NCBI GenBank assembly: GCA_019614645.1
Contig: JABWDB010000007.1
Span: 11,111,501-11,175,500, forward strand
Direction: 5' to 3'
Source: Stratiolaelaps scimitus
Taxonomy: Eukaryota > Arthropoda > Arachnida > Mesostigmata > Laelapidae
DNA length: 64,000 nucleotides
Shown here piece by piece: positions 1 to 12,364 of the stretch (the first letter of the stretch is position 1; the number at the start of each line of letters is the position of its first letter). The notes beneath the pieces were generated by a model. It had not been told where the DNA came from. It made no database searches and was given only the letters and a program-made list of their open reading frames with translations. A program made the translations under genes and the position numbers.

Positions 1-165
<165 letters not shown>

Positions 166-2519
166 TATGTATATCAAGCTGTCAATAATTTAGCAAACCC
201 GACCATTTGTTGGCAAGGCTTTTCCAATTGTTGTTCACGGCTTCCACTGCGATAACGTCGACTTCAGTCGCGCACAAATTCCCAAATCGTATCATCCACT
301 TGATGCGCATCGATTGCTGTGGTTTAACTAAATTAACCATTTGATTCAGCATCTGTTTCTGTCTCTAAACCATTTCGGAGAAAATGAACTCTCTCGATAC
401 AAAACACATTTAATTGTTATATTCATTCAGCCATTGAATTGCAGTTAAATACTATTATCCTATACCCCTATGGGTCTGGCCTTACTCGTCATGTCGTCTT
501 CTGCTACGGTCGTTTCCCTGATTATTTCCCCCCATTAAAACCTGTATACCACATCTTACAAATCAATGTCACATAATGCAAATAATAATAATAATTAGAC
601 TCTATGTTCCCCTTTTCCTCAATAATTTCTCGTAGATTATGTATTGATGTGTGTACAAAACTTGATCTGATCTCGCATATGACATTCATCTCACAGAAAA
701 CATACGTGATCTTACTGAATCAAATTATTTGCCTATTTTTAAAGATTGAGTGGTGTTAATATTGCGAATGTTAACACACTTAGTTGTGGCGTTTCGTTAC
801 CTTAATAATATACTGATGGTACAGTATTAACTTCTAATTAAGTGAAGAACAACGGTGTTATTATTTTTATGCTTATATATTTGATAGGTACTCTAATTAA
901 TGCATATCACATAAATGTCTGGATAGTACAGACATCAATTCTTGCAATATTGCCTTATATATAGGCGGACACGTTTTTTTCCTGCAGTGTTTCCATAATT
1001 AGAATACCACATGTGAATTACAGTAGAACGTCCATATAGCATTCATTATTGATATTACATGTCGTCTTTAATATTTGGTGTCAATCAACGTATACAATCC
1101 GCACATTGCTAAAAACGGTTAATCTATTTAACAAAACGCCCGACCGAATATCTTATATACCAACCTGTTACACATACTACGCACGGACACCATGCTCTCA
1201 CCAGTACTCTCTCATGTACCTATCCAACACGTGTAGTTGCTCAAGCATCCAATAATACGCAGAAGCAGGTTTTGAACGTCTACAACCTTCGGTCCTCGAC
1301 AACGCATATGAATGCTTTACCACCAAGCAGACCGAGATAGACGCCGCCAAATATAATCTGGCCACAGCCACCATCGCGATACATGAGAAAAATTCACGGT
1401 TACAACCGCATTAATGAGCATCATTATCGTCATAATGTTTTGTTGGCTTCAGTCGGCCACTTTCTTAATTGACTGCCAAGGAGTACTACTGAACTGGTGG
1501 GTGATTTTGCACTGAAGTTATGACCATGCACTAAAAACGGCTGATGTCATGTGGGCCGAATATTTGATCCGACGAGACCTGAGAGAGTCGAGAAACAGTA
1601 CGAATTGGCCGAGCTGGCTTTGAAGTGCCTCGCCTTGCTTGTCGCATGCTGCTATTGTGCGTTGGTTACTGGTGGACATGGTGATGGATGTGGCGCTCTT
1701 AGTCGATATATCGATAGAGCCGAATTCGACAAGTTGTATTAAGACGTAAAATTGGAATCTCTGACGCCAAACACATTGAAGCAAATTACGGGCAAAATGA
1801 TTCCCGAGATGGCGTAACAAAGGTGGTCATTCACGTGTGCTTGAGAATTGAATACGATGACGGCATAGTCGATCGTATTCTTATTAATTATCGTGTCACA
1901 CAAAAAAAACCACGAACAACGCACTAACATTCGTCGTTTGCATCTATTTTTGAAGTGGACGACCATAATTGGCGTAACAGCCTACCTACAGCAATCTTTT
2001 ACCTGCGTTCAATCCTCCAGAAACAACCCAGTGGCTTTATAGGCTCTTGCATCTCGCACCTCATACGTAAGCATGCACATCAATCATTGGCCGAGGTCCA
2101 TTGTCATCAACGTACGCAACAAGCAGGTTCATTTCAGAAAAGCTGGCCAATACCTTATGAAATATTAGTATGAATAATAACACTTTGGCCAGACGGCAAA
2201 GGACCACCATGTAGTATGCACCGTTAGATACAACGTGACTCCGTTGGAGCTTTCTCGTACCGAATAACCATCCAGCGTAAAAAAAACGAGAAATAATCCC
2301 AATGTTTGTATATATACATACACCTCACCTGGGTCACCATTTGCCACGAGTATCATCACTTGGCAATGACGTCTCATCCTGGCTCTCAGCTCAACGGTCC
2401 TCCGACCCTGATGGCGGGCAGCCATATCCAGATAAATTACTCCTGTCAATAATCAGCCTATTTCTTTTCGAGTAGTCACTAGCTAGAAGAGGCTCGTTGC
2501 TCAAACCATAGCTGTTCCC
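166..2519. other. Noncoding AT-rich stretch, nothing recognised
   Basis: Only short open frames occur, mostly opened by non-ATG codons, and none resembles a known family. A slightly more GC-rich patch near 1550-1800 is open on both strands, but its translation (for example the 63-residue plus-strand frame ending at 1742) matches nothing I know. I see no RNA gene or regulatory motif. Confidence 0.5.
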
Positions 2520-4210
2520 TTAATCATCCTCTCCCGTCGCCATGTCATCGTCGCCCACCGCTGTTGCTCTGACCGCCGCTGCGCAGGTTGTGGCCGTCCC
2601 AGTCGTTCGGTCAGTCGGCGTTTCGCCCGGTGCGGTTTTTTGCCAACGGAGAGCAGGAAAATTTCTTAGAGGATCCGGTAGCCAGGGAGATCGTGCGAAC
2701 GAGAGAAAGAGAATCTGCGCGAGCATACCGAAAGCACCCCACATGACGGCAGCTGCTTGCCGTGAACCGGCCACGTCGCGGCAACCCCTCGCTGTTGGAT
2801 GGCCCTCCCTGATAGCAAATCAACTGCCGTGTGGTGTAGCATCAGCCGCGAGCACTGCACGCGCCTCGGATGAATGGGAGAAAAAAGAGATGGAGACGTT
2901 GAGGCCAATGATGACCATAGTGATGTTGTTGCTGTTGTTGGTGCTGCTGCTGCTGCTGCTGCTACTGCAGATGCTGATGATGGGAAAGCGCCCGAAGCAC
3001 TATCCTCGACGTCGTCGACAGTTAACAGAGGCGGATGTGTGGTTGGGTGTTTGGCTCGGTCGGTCGAGACTCGACAGATCTTCTTCAGAGGATCCAAAGC
3101 TCTTCGCAAGAACATCAGGCGCATCTTGCGTCCCCGTATCTGGCCCTGCCCAGCTTTCGCCTCTGATCCTACTGTCGCCTCTCAGCTCGGTGCACTGCAC
3201 TGCTCTGCTTTGCCGTGCCACGCCGTGCTCGTCAGTGGGTTTTTGACGCAGAGATGCCTCTTGGGAGGCGACCATGGCACGCGCAGATTTGTCGGAATCG
3301 TAAGGGGCGGTTCTTTTTCTTGGCTAGCGGCGGTGGCGAATTGGGAAGAGACGCATCAGAGGGGCAAGATGGTTGCCTGGTTGGTTCGTTCGTTCGTTGG
3401 CGTCTTGGGTGGTATCCTCCCTCGCTGCTACTGTATATCCTCAGGGGTGACGTGCGCTGTGGGGGTCACAATCCATCTGGCGGCTGTCGACCGCCGGCGG
3501 CCGCTACGACTAGCGAGGATTTTTTCACCCGCAACCTAACACCCCATATGCGACGTATGAATATGTTATAGGAGACAGGCGGGAAGGCAATAGGGGACGG
3601 CCAACGTAGGCAATTCGCGGAAGGATATGATTTTACCGGTATCTTTATCCGTCGATCGTTTTCCTAGCCTCGAAAGGTCCCTAAAACGCCGAGGCACAAA
3701 CGATTGACAGCAAGGTGAGAGAAACGCGACAGTGAGCAGGAATACGATGAAGAAACAAAAACGACTATCTCCGATAGATCTTTGTCGCCTATTTCCCTCT
3801 TGTGCTCGCGCGAAGAGGCGGATCGACGAAGTCCAACCAATGCCACTGGCCGGGTTCCCCGCTTATCGTCTCCAACCTTTACACTTCTCATCCCAACGCC
3901 CCCGTCGAGCTGTGGCAAACAACCATGACCATCTCTCGCTGGCAAAGAAACCAATGGTGGTAACGGCTACCGACGGTGGCGGCGGCGGCGGCGAAAGTTT
4001 CGAAGGGGCGAAGACAGTTCTCAGTTGGTGCTGAGTTCGCCCACTTCCTCTGCTGTCAGTCTGCTGGCAATCTGGCAATAGCGCGAGACGGTAGCATAAT
4101 TGTAATCGTACTGACGATAGGTGGTGGGACTCAATCAAGGCAAGGGCGCACGCGACAAGAAGAGGGCTAAATAGCCACCGTGTTTTTGCACTCACGATTC
4201 AACTGAACGC
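2520..4210. other. GC-rich, CpG-containing island, possibly a promoter or 5' exon region
   Basis: Base composition switches from AT-rich to clearly GC-rich with many CpG dinucleotides and short CTG/GCT and GGC runs (about 2935-2970 and 3975-3995). Several overlapping frames stay open on both strands, as expected of GC-rich sequence with few stops, and none gives a recognisable protein. It lies a few kilobases upstream of LTO1 and of the Gln/His-rich gene, both on the plus strand, so a promoter or noncoding first exon for one of them is a reasonable inference but is not shown. Confidence 0.35.
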
Positions 4211-6293
4211 CGTCACCCAGGTAGCTGACGTCTGCCCTATCGTGGCGTTATCTGACTCGTTTAATCGGAAACATTCGAAGTGTTTGACCACTGAATACTA
4301 TTATCAGAGGCGAGAACCCGATTCATGTTCTCGACAGTCGGGGCTGATAAGGCACTCATTGTCATGCGACGTATAGTGATCATACGGAGCGGAATGACGT
4401 GCGCGGGTTGAGTCCGTATAGTAGCTGTCGGTTTGGTAGGTTTTACGTGACACCATATTGAGCTGAAGTGTTCATGATGTTTTCAGATTTAGTCGAGAAC
4501 GATTTTAATTGAGAGCAGCTATCTGAGAGCATTGGTTCAACTGCTATCAAAGTTATTACTGTATTGATATTACTTGACACGGACGAATTTATCGTCTGGC
4601 AAATGCGTGAAGATTTTATGAGGGCAGTTGCATGAATACAACGAAGTGCCCGGTCTTTTCAAAACAACACCTGCACCACCGGACAGCGGCTACAGTCACT
4701 TAGGTTATATGTAAAATAACTTCTCAAATATACACGACAACTTACTGTTGTTAGTTCTGTTTCGAACCCAAATTACGATAATTCCCGTGATCGCGCAAAC
4801 AACACCGTCTGGCCTGCAACGGAAAACATGGCCTTCGAGTCCTCAATGATGTATGAATATATGCTATCGGTGTGCACGGTTCTTTTGGCTTTGTTCAATA
4901 GGCTGCGGATTCGCTAAAAAAATCACAAAATGATCAGACACACTGTATTGCTGTTTTTTTCCTTAAATATTGGCACCTAGCATTGGACGATAATGCCTAA
5001 CAACCTTAGGTTAATCGACAATCTGCAACCCCCCCCCCCAAAACAGAGATTGGAACCCCACAATCGCCGACAGCTTGAACATATTCTTGAACTATTTACT
5101 ACATATCTTCGTTCTAAACTCCAGTTAATTCCATCCTAAATTGTATGTTTGCCTCAGTCTCTCTTGCATCATGCACACTCTGTATGTATTTTTTTGTCAT
5201 TTGCGTGTTTACATACTGACCAACAGTCAGCTCGCCATACATAACCGTTCGATGCGAACCCACCTCGATCTGTGTGCGCTCATAATCGCGCCGTCATTTG
5301 CGGAAAGAATCTATTGGGAAGAAGTAGTAGTTTACTTCAACAGAGAATCGCGTAAACATTTCGAAAAGATCCCTTCCATTTTTAAGGACAAGCGAGATAT
5401 ATATATATATACATGAGATCAGATCATTGAAAACAGTGCCGTATGTGTTCGGCTTACGAATGGTACCGAATACAATCAATTTCTGCTGCCTATTTGCTCG
5501 CGAAGAGATAGTATTTTGAATAGAATCCCTTCTAGCTCGAATCCAATCTTTAATGTGCTTAGTCCGCAATGCAGTCAGCATAAGGCTGCATGCCGAAGTT
5601 CAACAGACCTGAGCTTGGACTAACCTCTACGATGTTATAGCGCTTCACACAGATCATCCCAATGGCCGGGCTGACAATAGCTATTATGGACCATTTAGTG
5701 GCGGCTAGATAGATGGAGAGCTTCCAAAAGCTCATCCTTTGATTGGAAACGAAATATTCGAAACACCAAGCAATTCAGTTGGTTTTACAAATTCAATATA
5801 CGTTTTCTAGAAATATGCCTGTTTGGAATCGTACCTCTCTATCGGGTTTTACGTATGCTTTCTTTGCAAGGCATTTAGCCTTCACGAGTACCCTTCATGT
5901 ACCCTTCCACAATGATCTCAGCTCTGCAGAATACAGTGAACCCCAGATACTTGTACGGTTATTTAATGATAACATCCGCTCGAATCATACTCTTAAGGTG
6001 CCGATTCTGATCTCATTAATTGGGCTTCACAAATCGGCCTGTGTGTAAATCGGAGAAAAATCAAAACACGTATGCCCACATCAACACTTCCACTCAGACA
6101 CCTTCGGATATGCTTACGACAACGTATGAATGAATGAGTTCATTCATAACTGATTATAAACATTCATACGAATAATAGCATCATTAGAGACATTTTACAT
6201 CCATTACGTCCGGGCGAGCATTCGCATTCGCCCTTCAAACCATTCGCTATCAAGCAATCAATCAATCTAGCGCGTGACGGAGTTACACTGCCT
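4211..6293. other. Noncoding AT-rich stretch, nothing recognised
   Basis: A C run lies near 5031-5039. An open frame of 101 residues sits at 5743-6048, but its translation shows no family signature and no splice-compatible neighbours. Short palindromic pieces built on GAATGAATGA and TTCATTC occur near 6125-6175. Confidence 0.45.
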
Positions 6294-7065
6294 ATGGTGT
6301 GGGCGGGTTTCAGAGATACGGCGAACCTCCGATACCGACAGATGGGCTTCAGCCGAGGCTTCGGCTTAGGGGAACAGGTCGGCTGGAAGGAAGGTTACCA
6401 GCTGGGTCTGCAGAGAGGTGCGCAACTGGCCACTGAGTTGGGCTTCTATCAGGGATTCGTGCACGCGTGGATCACAATCCTCGAACATGAAGACCCATCG
6501 AAGCCAAGGTAAGACCTATGTCGGTCAAATAGGACAGACTGAAGTAGTTGTAAGGGCAGGAGGGTACTTTGCTATGGAAAACCCCGTTCGTCCGAAAACC
6601 CCTAGCGATACTAAGACTGCTTTTAATCGGTTACCCACTGTACCCTACGTACGATAATTATTATTTGTTTCATAATAAATATCAATGGAAGAACATCGCA
6701 TCGTGTATGTAAGATATTATTATGCCATTAGCATTTTCGTATGATGTTATTACCATTTTATTCAATATCATTTCATAGTGCTAAGTGAATAAACACCTGC
6801 AACGGTCACTGAAATCAGATCAGCATTGTCTCCGCTGGAGTCAACTTTGATGCGAATCGCCCCTTTGGGCGGATTACACCTACGCTACCCCCTTCAGCGA
6901 ACTTTATCATTGATAAGTGAAGTCACACATCGAATGCGGGAACATTACAGGAAACTAGCAGCACTGAAAGGCCTGCTCGAAATGACGAAGAACTTCCCGA
7001 AGCAAACGGTAGCCGACGACGACATGTTCGACAAACTTCACAAGATTCGCGCAAAGTTTAAGCAG
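6294..7065 (+). CDS. LTO1: LTO1/ORAOV1 homolog (deca-GX3 protein), two exons seen, 3' end uncertain
   Basis: LTO1 is known as the partner of YAE1 in an adaptor that delivers the iron-sulfur assembly machinery to the ABCE1/Rli1 ATPase, supporting ribosome biogenesis and recycling. Exon 1 (6294-6508) encodes ten consecutive G-x3 registers (Gly at residues 18, 22, 26, 30, 34, 38 and 42, Ala at 46, Gly at 50 and 54), the hallmark of the family. It ends at AAG|GTAAGA in phase 2. Exon 2 (6951-7065) starts after ATTACAG in the matching phase and encodes LLEMTKNFP and DKLHKIRAKFKQ, the conserved C-terminal half. The start ATG at 6294 gives a slightly short N-terminus; an upstream exon joined at TTTCAG (to 6312) is possible. 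After KFKQ a GTTCGT donor is present, but the nearest acceptor would leave a 40-base intron; unspliced reading would run to 7239, into a SINE. The family call is firm, the ends are not. Confidence 0.85.
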
Positions 7066-7194
7066 GTTCGTGTACAGAGATCTCTTCGTTGTTTCTCTGT
7101 TCCAGGTTTAAATAATAGGAATAGGCTTTCGTTTGTGGTTGGCTCCCCGGCCGTTGTCCCATCATATGTCTCCTGTACATATGACCGCATTACG

Positions 7195-7341
7195 CAGATG
7201 TCAGCGCGGTGGCTTGGACGGCTGAGTCTCTGGCTGTAAAAAGCCAGAGGCCGCAGGTTCGAATCCCGTTGCATGACATATAAGAGAACTTAAGCATTCT
7301 ATGCAGTTCCTTTAATAAATCAATAAAGCTCTACCTTTACC
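7195..7341 (+). mobile_element. tRNA-derived SINE (head plus tail)
   Basis: The head (about 7195-7275) has an RNA polymerase III B-box GGTTCGAATCC at about 7257-7267 and a strong stem (CTCTGGCT pairing with AGCCAGAG around GTAAAA) in the anticodon-arm position. The tail 7281-7341 recurs at 45290-45350 with three mismatches in 61 bases. The tail carries two AATAAA hexamers and ends in CTTTACC rather than poly(A). The D-arm and acceptor stem do not fold convincingly, so this is a tRNA-derived repeat and not a working tRNA gene. Confidence 0.7.
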
Positions 7342-7374
7342 TTGGAAGAATAATAGAGGGGCGAGATTTCGCAC

Positions 7375-7450
7375 CTCCCTGAGGCTACGGGGGACTTGAA
7401 CCTGGAACCTCGGGCCAATGCCAATACCGGCCAATTTATCCAAACTATGT
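7375..7450 (-). repeat. tRNA-like B-box sequence, possible second SINE head
   Basis: On the minus strand the segment contains GGTTCAAGTCCC preceded by GAGGTTCC, a B-box-like match. It lies just beyond the tail of the plus-strand SINE in inverse orientation. No A-box or tail could be assigned, so it may be a degenerate or chance B-box. Confidence 0.35.
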
Positions 7451-9701
7451 TTGGCCTTGGGTCTTGTGATGTTGCCGCCCCAGTCGCCATCCCGGGGACT
7501 AGTAATACCCTACTAACTATATTAATTCATACAATGTCGGCCAAAGTTGTACCAAATCTGTTCCGGACCAAGGCCCAAGCCGAAGAGGTCCAGCGTCTTA
7601 GTAGGTGAGAGTTCCACAGTACCAGACGAGCACCTTAGCCGTGGAATCTGGTCTGCCTAACCCGTTTAGCAATCGACGGTAACGATATATATTGGGAAGG
7701 ATCTCTCGAGCGATTTCCCCGTCAACTCAAATAACGATGATAGAACTAGTGCGGATGTACTAGGACCTTTCGAGTTGAGCATCTCGTCTCTTCGGTGATC
7801 GCAGAAGACTATTGCTGGCAGTTATGATGCCTTTTCGGAGTTCTTGCAGGTGCGAGCCAGTAAATTATATAGATATAGGGTCAACCCACGAATCAAACGG
7901 AATCAAATTTAAGCGTTGATTAAATAACTATGTATGTTATACATTTGTCGTCGCTTGACGCATGTCAATGTACACGGTATCCCGTTGTGCATTGATATGC
8001 ATCAAGCGTTTCGCTATAGACGACAACGAAAGTTTGACGCTTTCGAGAAAAACCTTCCGTAAATTATTGTTTTTTTTAGTTTTCTGTATATAGACATTTA
8101 GGCAGCAACACGCACTTCAAGATAAAAAAGGTTGGTGCCTTTTGGGCTATCTCGATGCATATTCCTCCCTTTATCTATACTTACACGGTGCTATGGAAAT
8201 ATATATTGAAGAGAGCCATATGATAAATGATAATTTATCATATCCTTGCACTGGCTACGAGAGCACGTTGGTGCGCTATTCCAGCCGTTCTCCCATCGGG
8301 ATCCTCGGGATATTTCTCGGTACTTGTCCCTATGGCAGTGCCGTTACTACGAGGGATACCCTGAGGAAAATATACACCTCCCGGAGGCCATGGTAGAATT
8401 TGAAAGAGAAACATTTTCGAGATAGGCCGAGGGTGATCGTTTGAGATCAATTGAGCTGTCCGAGCACTCTGATCTCCGATCATGTGCTAATGAATAGGAT
8501 AGTTGATCTAAAACCGTCGACCTGGTCGGTTCCCCACTTTGTGACCACTCACCGTAGTTCCCCTGCTCCGGAAGTTTTTTTTTTTTGAAGGGGGATGTTG
8601 ACATGCACTTGCATGTCAACACCGTGACCGCGCCCCCTTGTGGAACTGTTGACGATGTTCATCAGCACCACCCTTCCCGGTAGCGCTTAGCGCTTTCCTT
8701 CAGTACCCTCCCCCGGAACTGTACAGGGTGAATTCAATGCTTCGGTCTTAAAAGCATTACGTTGAAGCGTCCATCAAATTTATTTCGAGCTTCTGAAATA
8801 CCCCAATACGCATCGATGCATAACAGAGTGGCCAACCATTTGACCCTGCGTTCGCACTGTCAACGCACTCCTGTAAGTTGAACTAGTTTTCGAGTCAGTG
8901 CTAAATTCATACGCTTAAACAGCATAACTAGGCTGTCTCTCCGAGTGTCCAACTCTGTCACTTACCGCTGAATGCGTTAAGGAACCAGAGGTCAAGACGT
9001 CGACTAAACTAACACGAAATTTCACGACTATATCAAACTAACACCACACTGTCACTCAGTGAGCAACAAATGAGCGACCTCAGGTACGACCTAGCTCCCA
9101 TATCGGTTCATAGGAACGAAAAAACAACGCAGGCAGTTAGGTACAATGTAGCAAGCCTAAGCAAGCATTCGCATTCGATCGAGAACCACAAGGAAACGGG
9201 ACAAGGAAGAGAGCGAACAGAAGCGTTTTCTGACAGACGGCCATATCAATCAAGATACTGAGCGGACACCAGACGTGTCAACGCATTGCTGAACGAATGA
9301 ATTATTGAGCGACTCCTGCCGAATGACTGGAAGCGAAACAGGCTGATAGCCTGATAGTTGATGTGACACCCTACAAGCAGTCGGCAATAGACATACACAG
9401 ACAACGGCAGGTCATCAAGTCGTTCGGGACGGGATAGTGAACGTCGTATATTGTCATTTTATGCGTTTAATAATATTGTAATTATTATTGATTATCATTA
9501 TCATCATCATTATTATTATTATCCGTATAATTTCCTATTGTCCGGCAAAATATTGAAAAACGATCCCTCGCGTCATCTCTCTGTCCTAGTTACAGTTATT
9601 TCCAGAATTCCCCAAGCACGCTCGAATCACAGGTCGCGGCATAGCACACTGTTCTATTTAACATGCGGCTTGCTGTTATTGCGGCACATGCTGTATTGTA
9701 G
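7451..9701. other. Noncoding stretch with one perfect short hairpin
   Basis: No gene recognised. An 11-bp perfect inverted repeat with a 2-base loop lies at 8597-8620, next to a T run (about 8575-8586). An AT hairpin with arms ATATGATAAA/TTTATCATAT lies near 8218-8243. A short ATT microsatellite occurs around 9480-9525. Confidence 0.5.
8597..8620. repeat. Perfect 11-bp hairpin
   Basis: Arm GTTGACATGCA (8597-8607) pairs exactly with TGCATGTCAAC (8610-8620) across a CT loop. AAGGGGG to the left and CCCCCTT to the right could pair as an outer stem after an internal loop. Function unknown; a mobile-element terminus or an RNA structure are both possible. Confidence 0.75.
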
Positions 9702-10015
9702 GTGGTTGCACTGTTGGAGTTAGGCGCGGACCAGGTGGTTGGCCAACAATCAGCGGGGGTTGATCGAGGGGGTGCCACAACCCCTGGGCACGGTCATCCC
9801 CCTTCAGGCTTCCACCAGACCGAGCCTATCTACAGCACATCGATGAAACAACAGCATCACGGCGTCGGCATCGGTGGAGCACATCAACAACAGCAGCAGC
9901 AGCACCAGCAACAACAGCAGCAGCAACAACATCATCACCACCATCATCATCCACCGACACAACAACATCACCCTTCAGTAGCAGCCGCTCATCACCACCA
10001 GTCCCTGCAGCAAAT

Positions 10016-10048
<33 letters not shown>

Positions 10049-10199
10049 ACAACACGGCACAGGGGTGTATCCTCAGGGTAAGAGCAAAGGAGAGTTAATC
10101 CTGGACACATTGGACACCCCCCACCCCACAGGAATTGTCGTCCTTTCGTCAAAACCTTATCATAATCATTTTATACATGTCCATCCGGGAAAGCTATTT

Positions 10200-10230
<31 letters not shown>

Positions 10231-12364
10231 TTATCTGGCGTCTATTATTATTATTATTACCTTTCTGATCGGATGTATATGCATGCTTTTAGCAATTAGC
10301 AACATACTGTATGCTAATATTAATACGTGAATTAATTAATACTAATGTTTATATTATTATACGAGGAATTAGTGCATACACATTGGATTTTGACTATAAT
10401 AATAATAATAACCACACTTGTCTGTATATAATTTCATGTTGTGTCGCCCTGCCGCCTACGGTCACTTTCGTTTGTTGGCTCGTTTTCGTCTCGACCTTGT
10501 TTCGACCCGGCTGCAGGGTCGTACCGATCGCACACGCATCCGCCTCCAGTGGGGGGCCATATCGGGACTCCGGGTGGGGTCCCTTCGGGCGGCCGCGCGG
10601 GTATGATGGGCGATCCGTCACGACCCTCCTCGAAGCACTCCGAGATGTCCTTCTAGTCCCTGCCTAAGAACACTTTGCATTCTGCTCTTCCATTCAACTC
10701 AGCAACAACAACAGCAACAACAACTCAGCAACAACAACAACAGCAACAAATACTATCAACAACTTTGTCTTCCGACAACAATCTCCAGCTGCTAGGAGCG
10801 GCAACAACGGTTACAGATGACACAGCATCCAACAGATATATCAACAAAAAGCTCAGTCTCAGCACCCCTGAAGGTGAGCGGAGAGTGAAGTCAACGCTTC
10901 AGTATTCTTTATCAAGATTGAGACCGTCACAAGACGGAGCAAAGAGCTATAGAAGGAATATATACATATGTATATATATATTATATATATACATACATAC
11001 ATATATGGTATAATATATATACTCTGTATCAAGGTATATTCAGTTTACATCCACTGTTGTACGTGTAGCCGGTGCGAGTAGAAATGATTTCAAATTGTTC
11101 AGATGAGAGACAAAACCTACGCCGAGACCCATTCCCTCGACTTCCATTCAAGGTCGAGTTCCGCCGAACAACAAAGGTGTGAGTCATTTAATTAATGGCC
11201 TAATTCCTTGCTATTTCACAGTTCAAGTTCCGCAATAATTATAACTTTTAGACGTAATGACATTATGCTAAACAGTGATGTTCGTCGTCATCCAAACCAT
11301 TTACAGACTTGTGCCGTGAGGACGTCATGGGGTCTTCGCCAGGCGGCGCTGCGGGTGCCGGCAGCGGCTTGTCCTCTGCTCAGCCGACGCCACGAAGGCG
11401 CCACAAACGCCACCGGTCACAGTCGCACATCGCGCCCACAGATCCGCTGCCTCCACTTCCACCGTTGCCGCCAGGTGATGCCATCTATCAGACGATCCAG
11501 CCACAGGGGAGCACCACTGGTAGCCAGCGAGGTGAGCCTGTCCGTTCACTTCCCCTAAGCACAACAGCAGCGAGCCAATTGCAACAACAGGTGCGAACGC
11601 GCAGCAAGGAGACCCTCATCGACGGGGTGGGAGACTACGCTCCCGCGACGCGGCCAATAGCAAGTTCGTATCAGCAAACCCAGAGCACTCTACCACAGCA
11701 TAGCCAGTCTCTGCAGGCGCCATCTAGGAGTAGGCACACTCGAAGTCAAAGTCCTAAGGAGCACCGAAGCCACCAGCGACAAGCGTCGCATCCCGGATAC
11801 CCAGGATTGTCGACGGCACAGAAAAGCCACTATTCGTCACATGGCACGTATCAGCCGACCGGCAGCGTCGGGCCTCATAAAAGCCTGGAGCGCGTCGGCG
11901 GCATTGCTCACGACTATCGCACATCAGGATCAGGCCATCATCATGCGGGACGGTCCGGTCATTCAGCGTACGCCAGCCACGGTCACGGAGGCGGCGGCGA
12001 TCTACATGCAAGCAGTCATGGTCACTACGACCCTAGCCGCTATCCAGGACAGCTACAAGGCGGCAGCGGGAGTCACCAAGGTCATGGTTACCCAAGCACG
12101 ATCATCACCTATGACGAACTATGCGAAAGCGTTGAAAATGAGCGCCAACGTCGGCGCCAACGCGAGAAAAGCCGGACAACCTGCTGCTGTTGCAGCAGCT
12201 GTGGAGGATGCTGTCGGCAGATCGTCAAGCTCGCCTTCGTCTTAACACTACTCCTAGCCATCCTGGTCGTTGCCTGCAAGTTCTGGTGTCCCGACTCCTG
12301 CAAAAGCTATCTACCCTTCGGTGGCGGTAGTAATAACAAAGCCGACGCGGCCACTAGCCGATAG
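9702..12364 (+). CDS. Gln/His-rich single-pass membrane protein, four 3' exons
   Basis: Four exons join in consistent phase: 9702-10077 (donor CAGG|GTAAGA), 10517-10600 (after CTGCAG, donor GCGG|GTATGA), 10703-10873 (after CAACTCAG, donor GAAG|GTGAGC) and 11307-12364 (after TTTACAG), ending at TAG. Together they give 562 residues without a stop; the true start is probably in an upstream exon. The order is a Gln/His-rich region, a Gly/Pro/Ser segment, more Gln, then a basic Ser/Gln/His-rich stretch. Near the C-terminus come a charged helix (ENERQRRRQREKSR), a cysteine cluster (CCCCSSCGGCC) and one hydrophobic segment of about 20 residues (VKLAFVLTLLLAILVVA), followed by about 35 residues. The cysteines beside the membrane suggest palmitoylation (inference). 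The topology fits a long cytosolic tail with a C-terminal anchor. I do not recognise the family. Confidence 0.6.
9889..10057 (+). repeat. CAG/CAA/CAC trinucleotide tract coding poly-Gln and poly-His
   Basis: Mixed CAG, CAA and CAC/CAT codons encode two Gln-rich runs separated by a His run and a short unique spacer. Interruption by synonymous codons indicates selection for, or slow drift of, the peptide rather than a pure repeat expansion. The tract stays in the exon reading frame. Confidence 0.85.

Noticed and set aside
2542..3539. Long overlapping open frames of up to 234 residues on both strands
   Set aside because: They lie in a GC-rich island where stops are rare, overlap each other in several frames, and are low complexity (poly-Leu, poly-Ala from CTG repeats) with no family resemblance.
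7195..7275. A genuine tRNA gene
   Set aside because: The B-box is good, but the acceptor stem and D-arm do not pair, and the tail is shared with another copy, so a SINE fits better.
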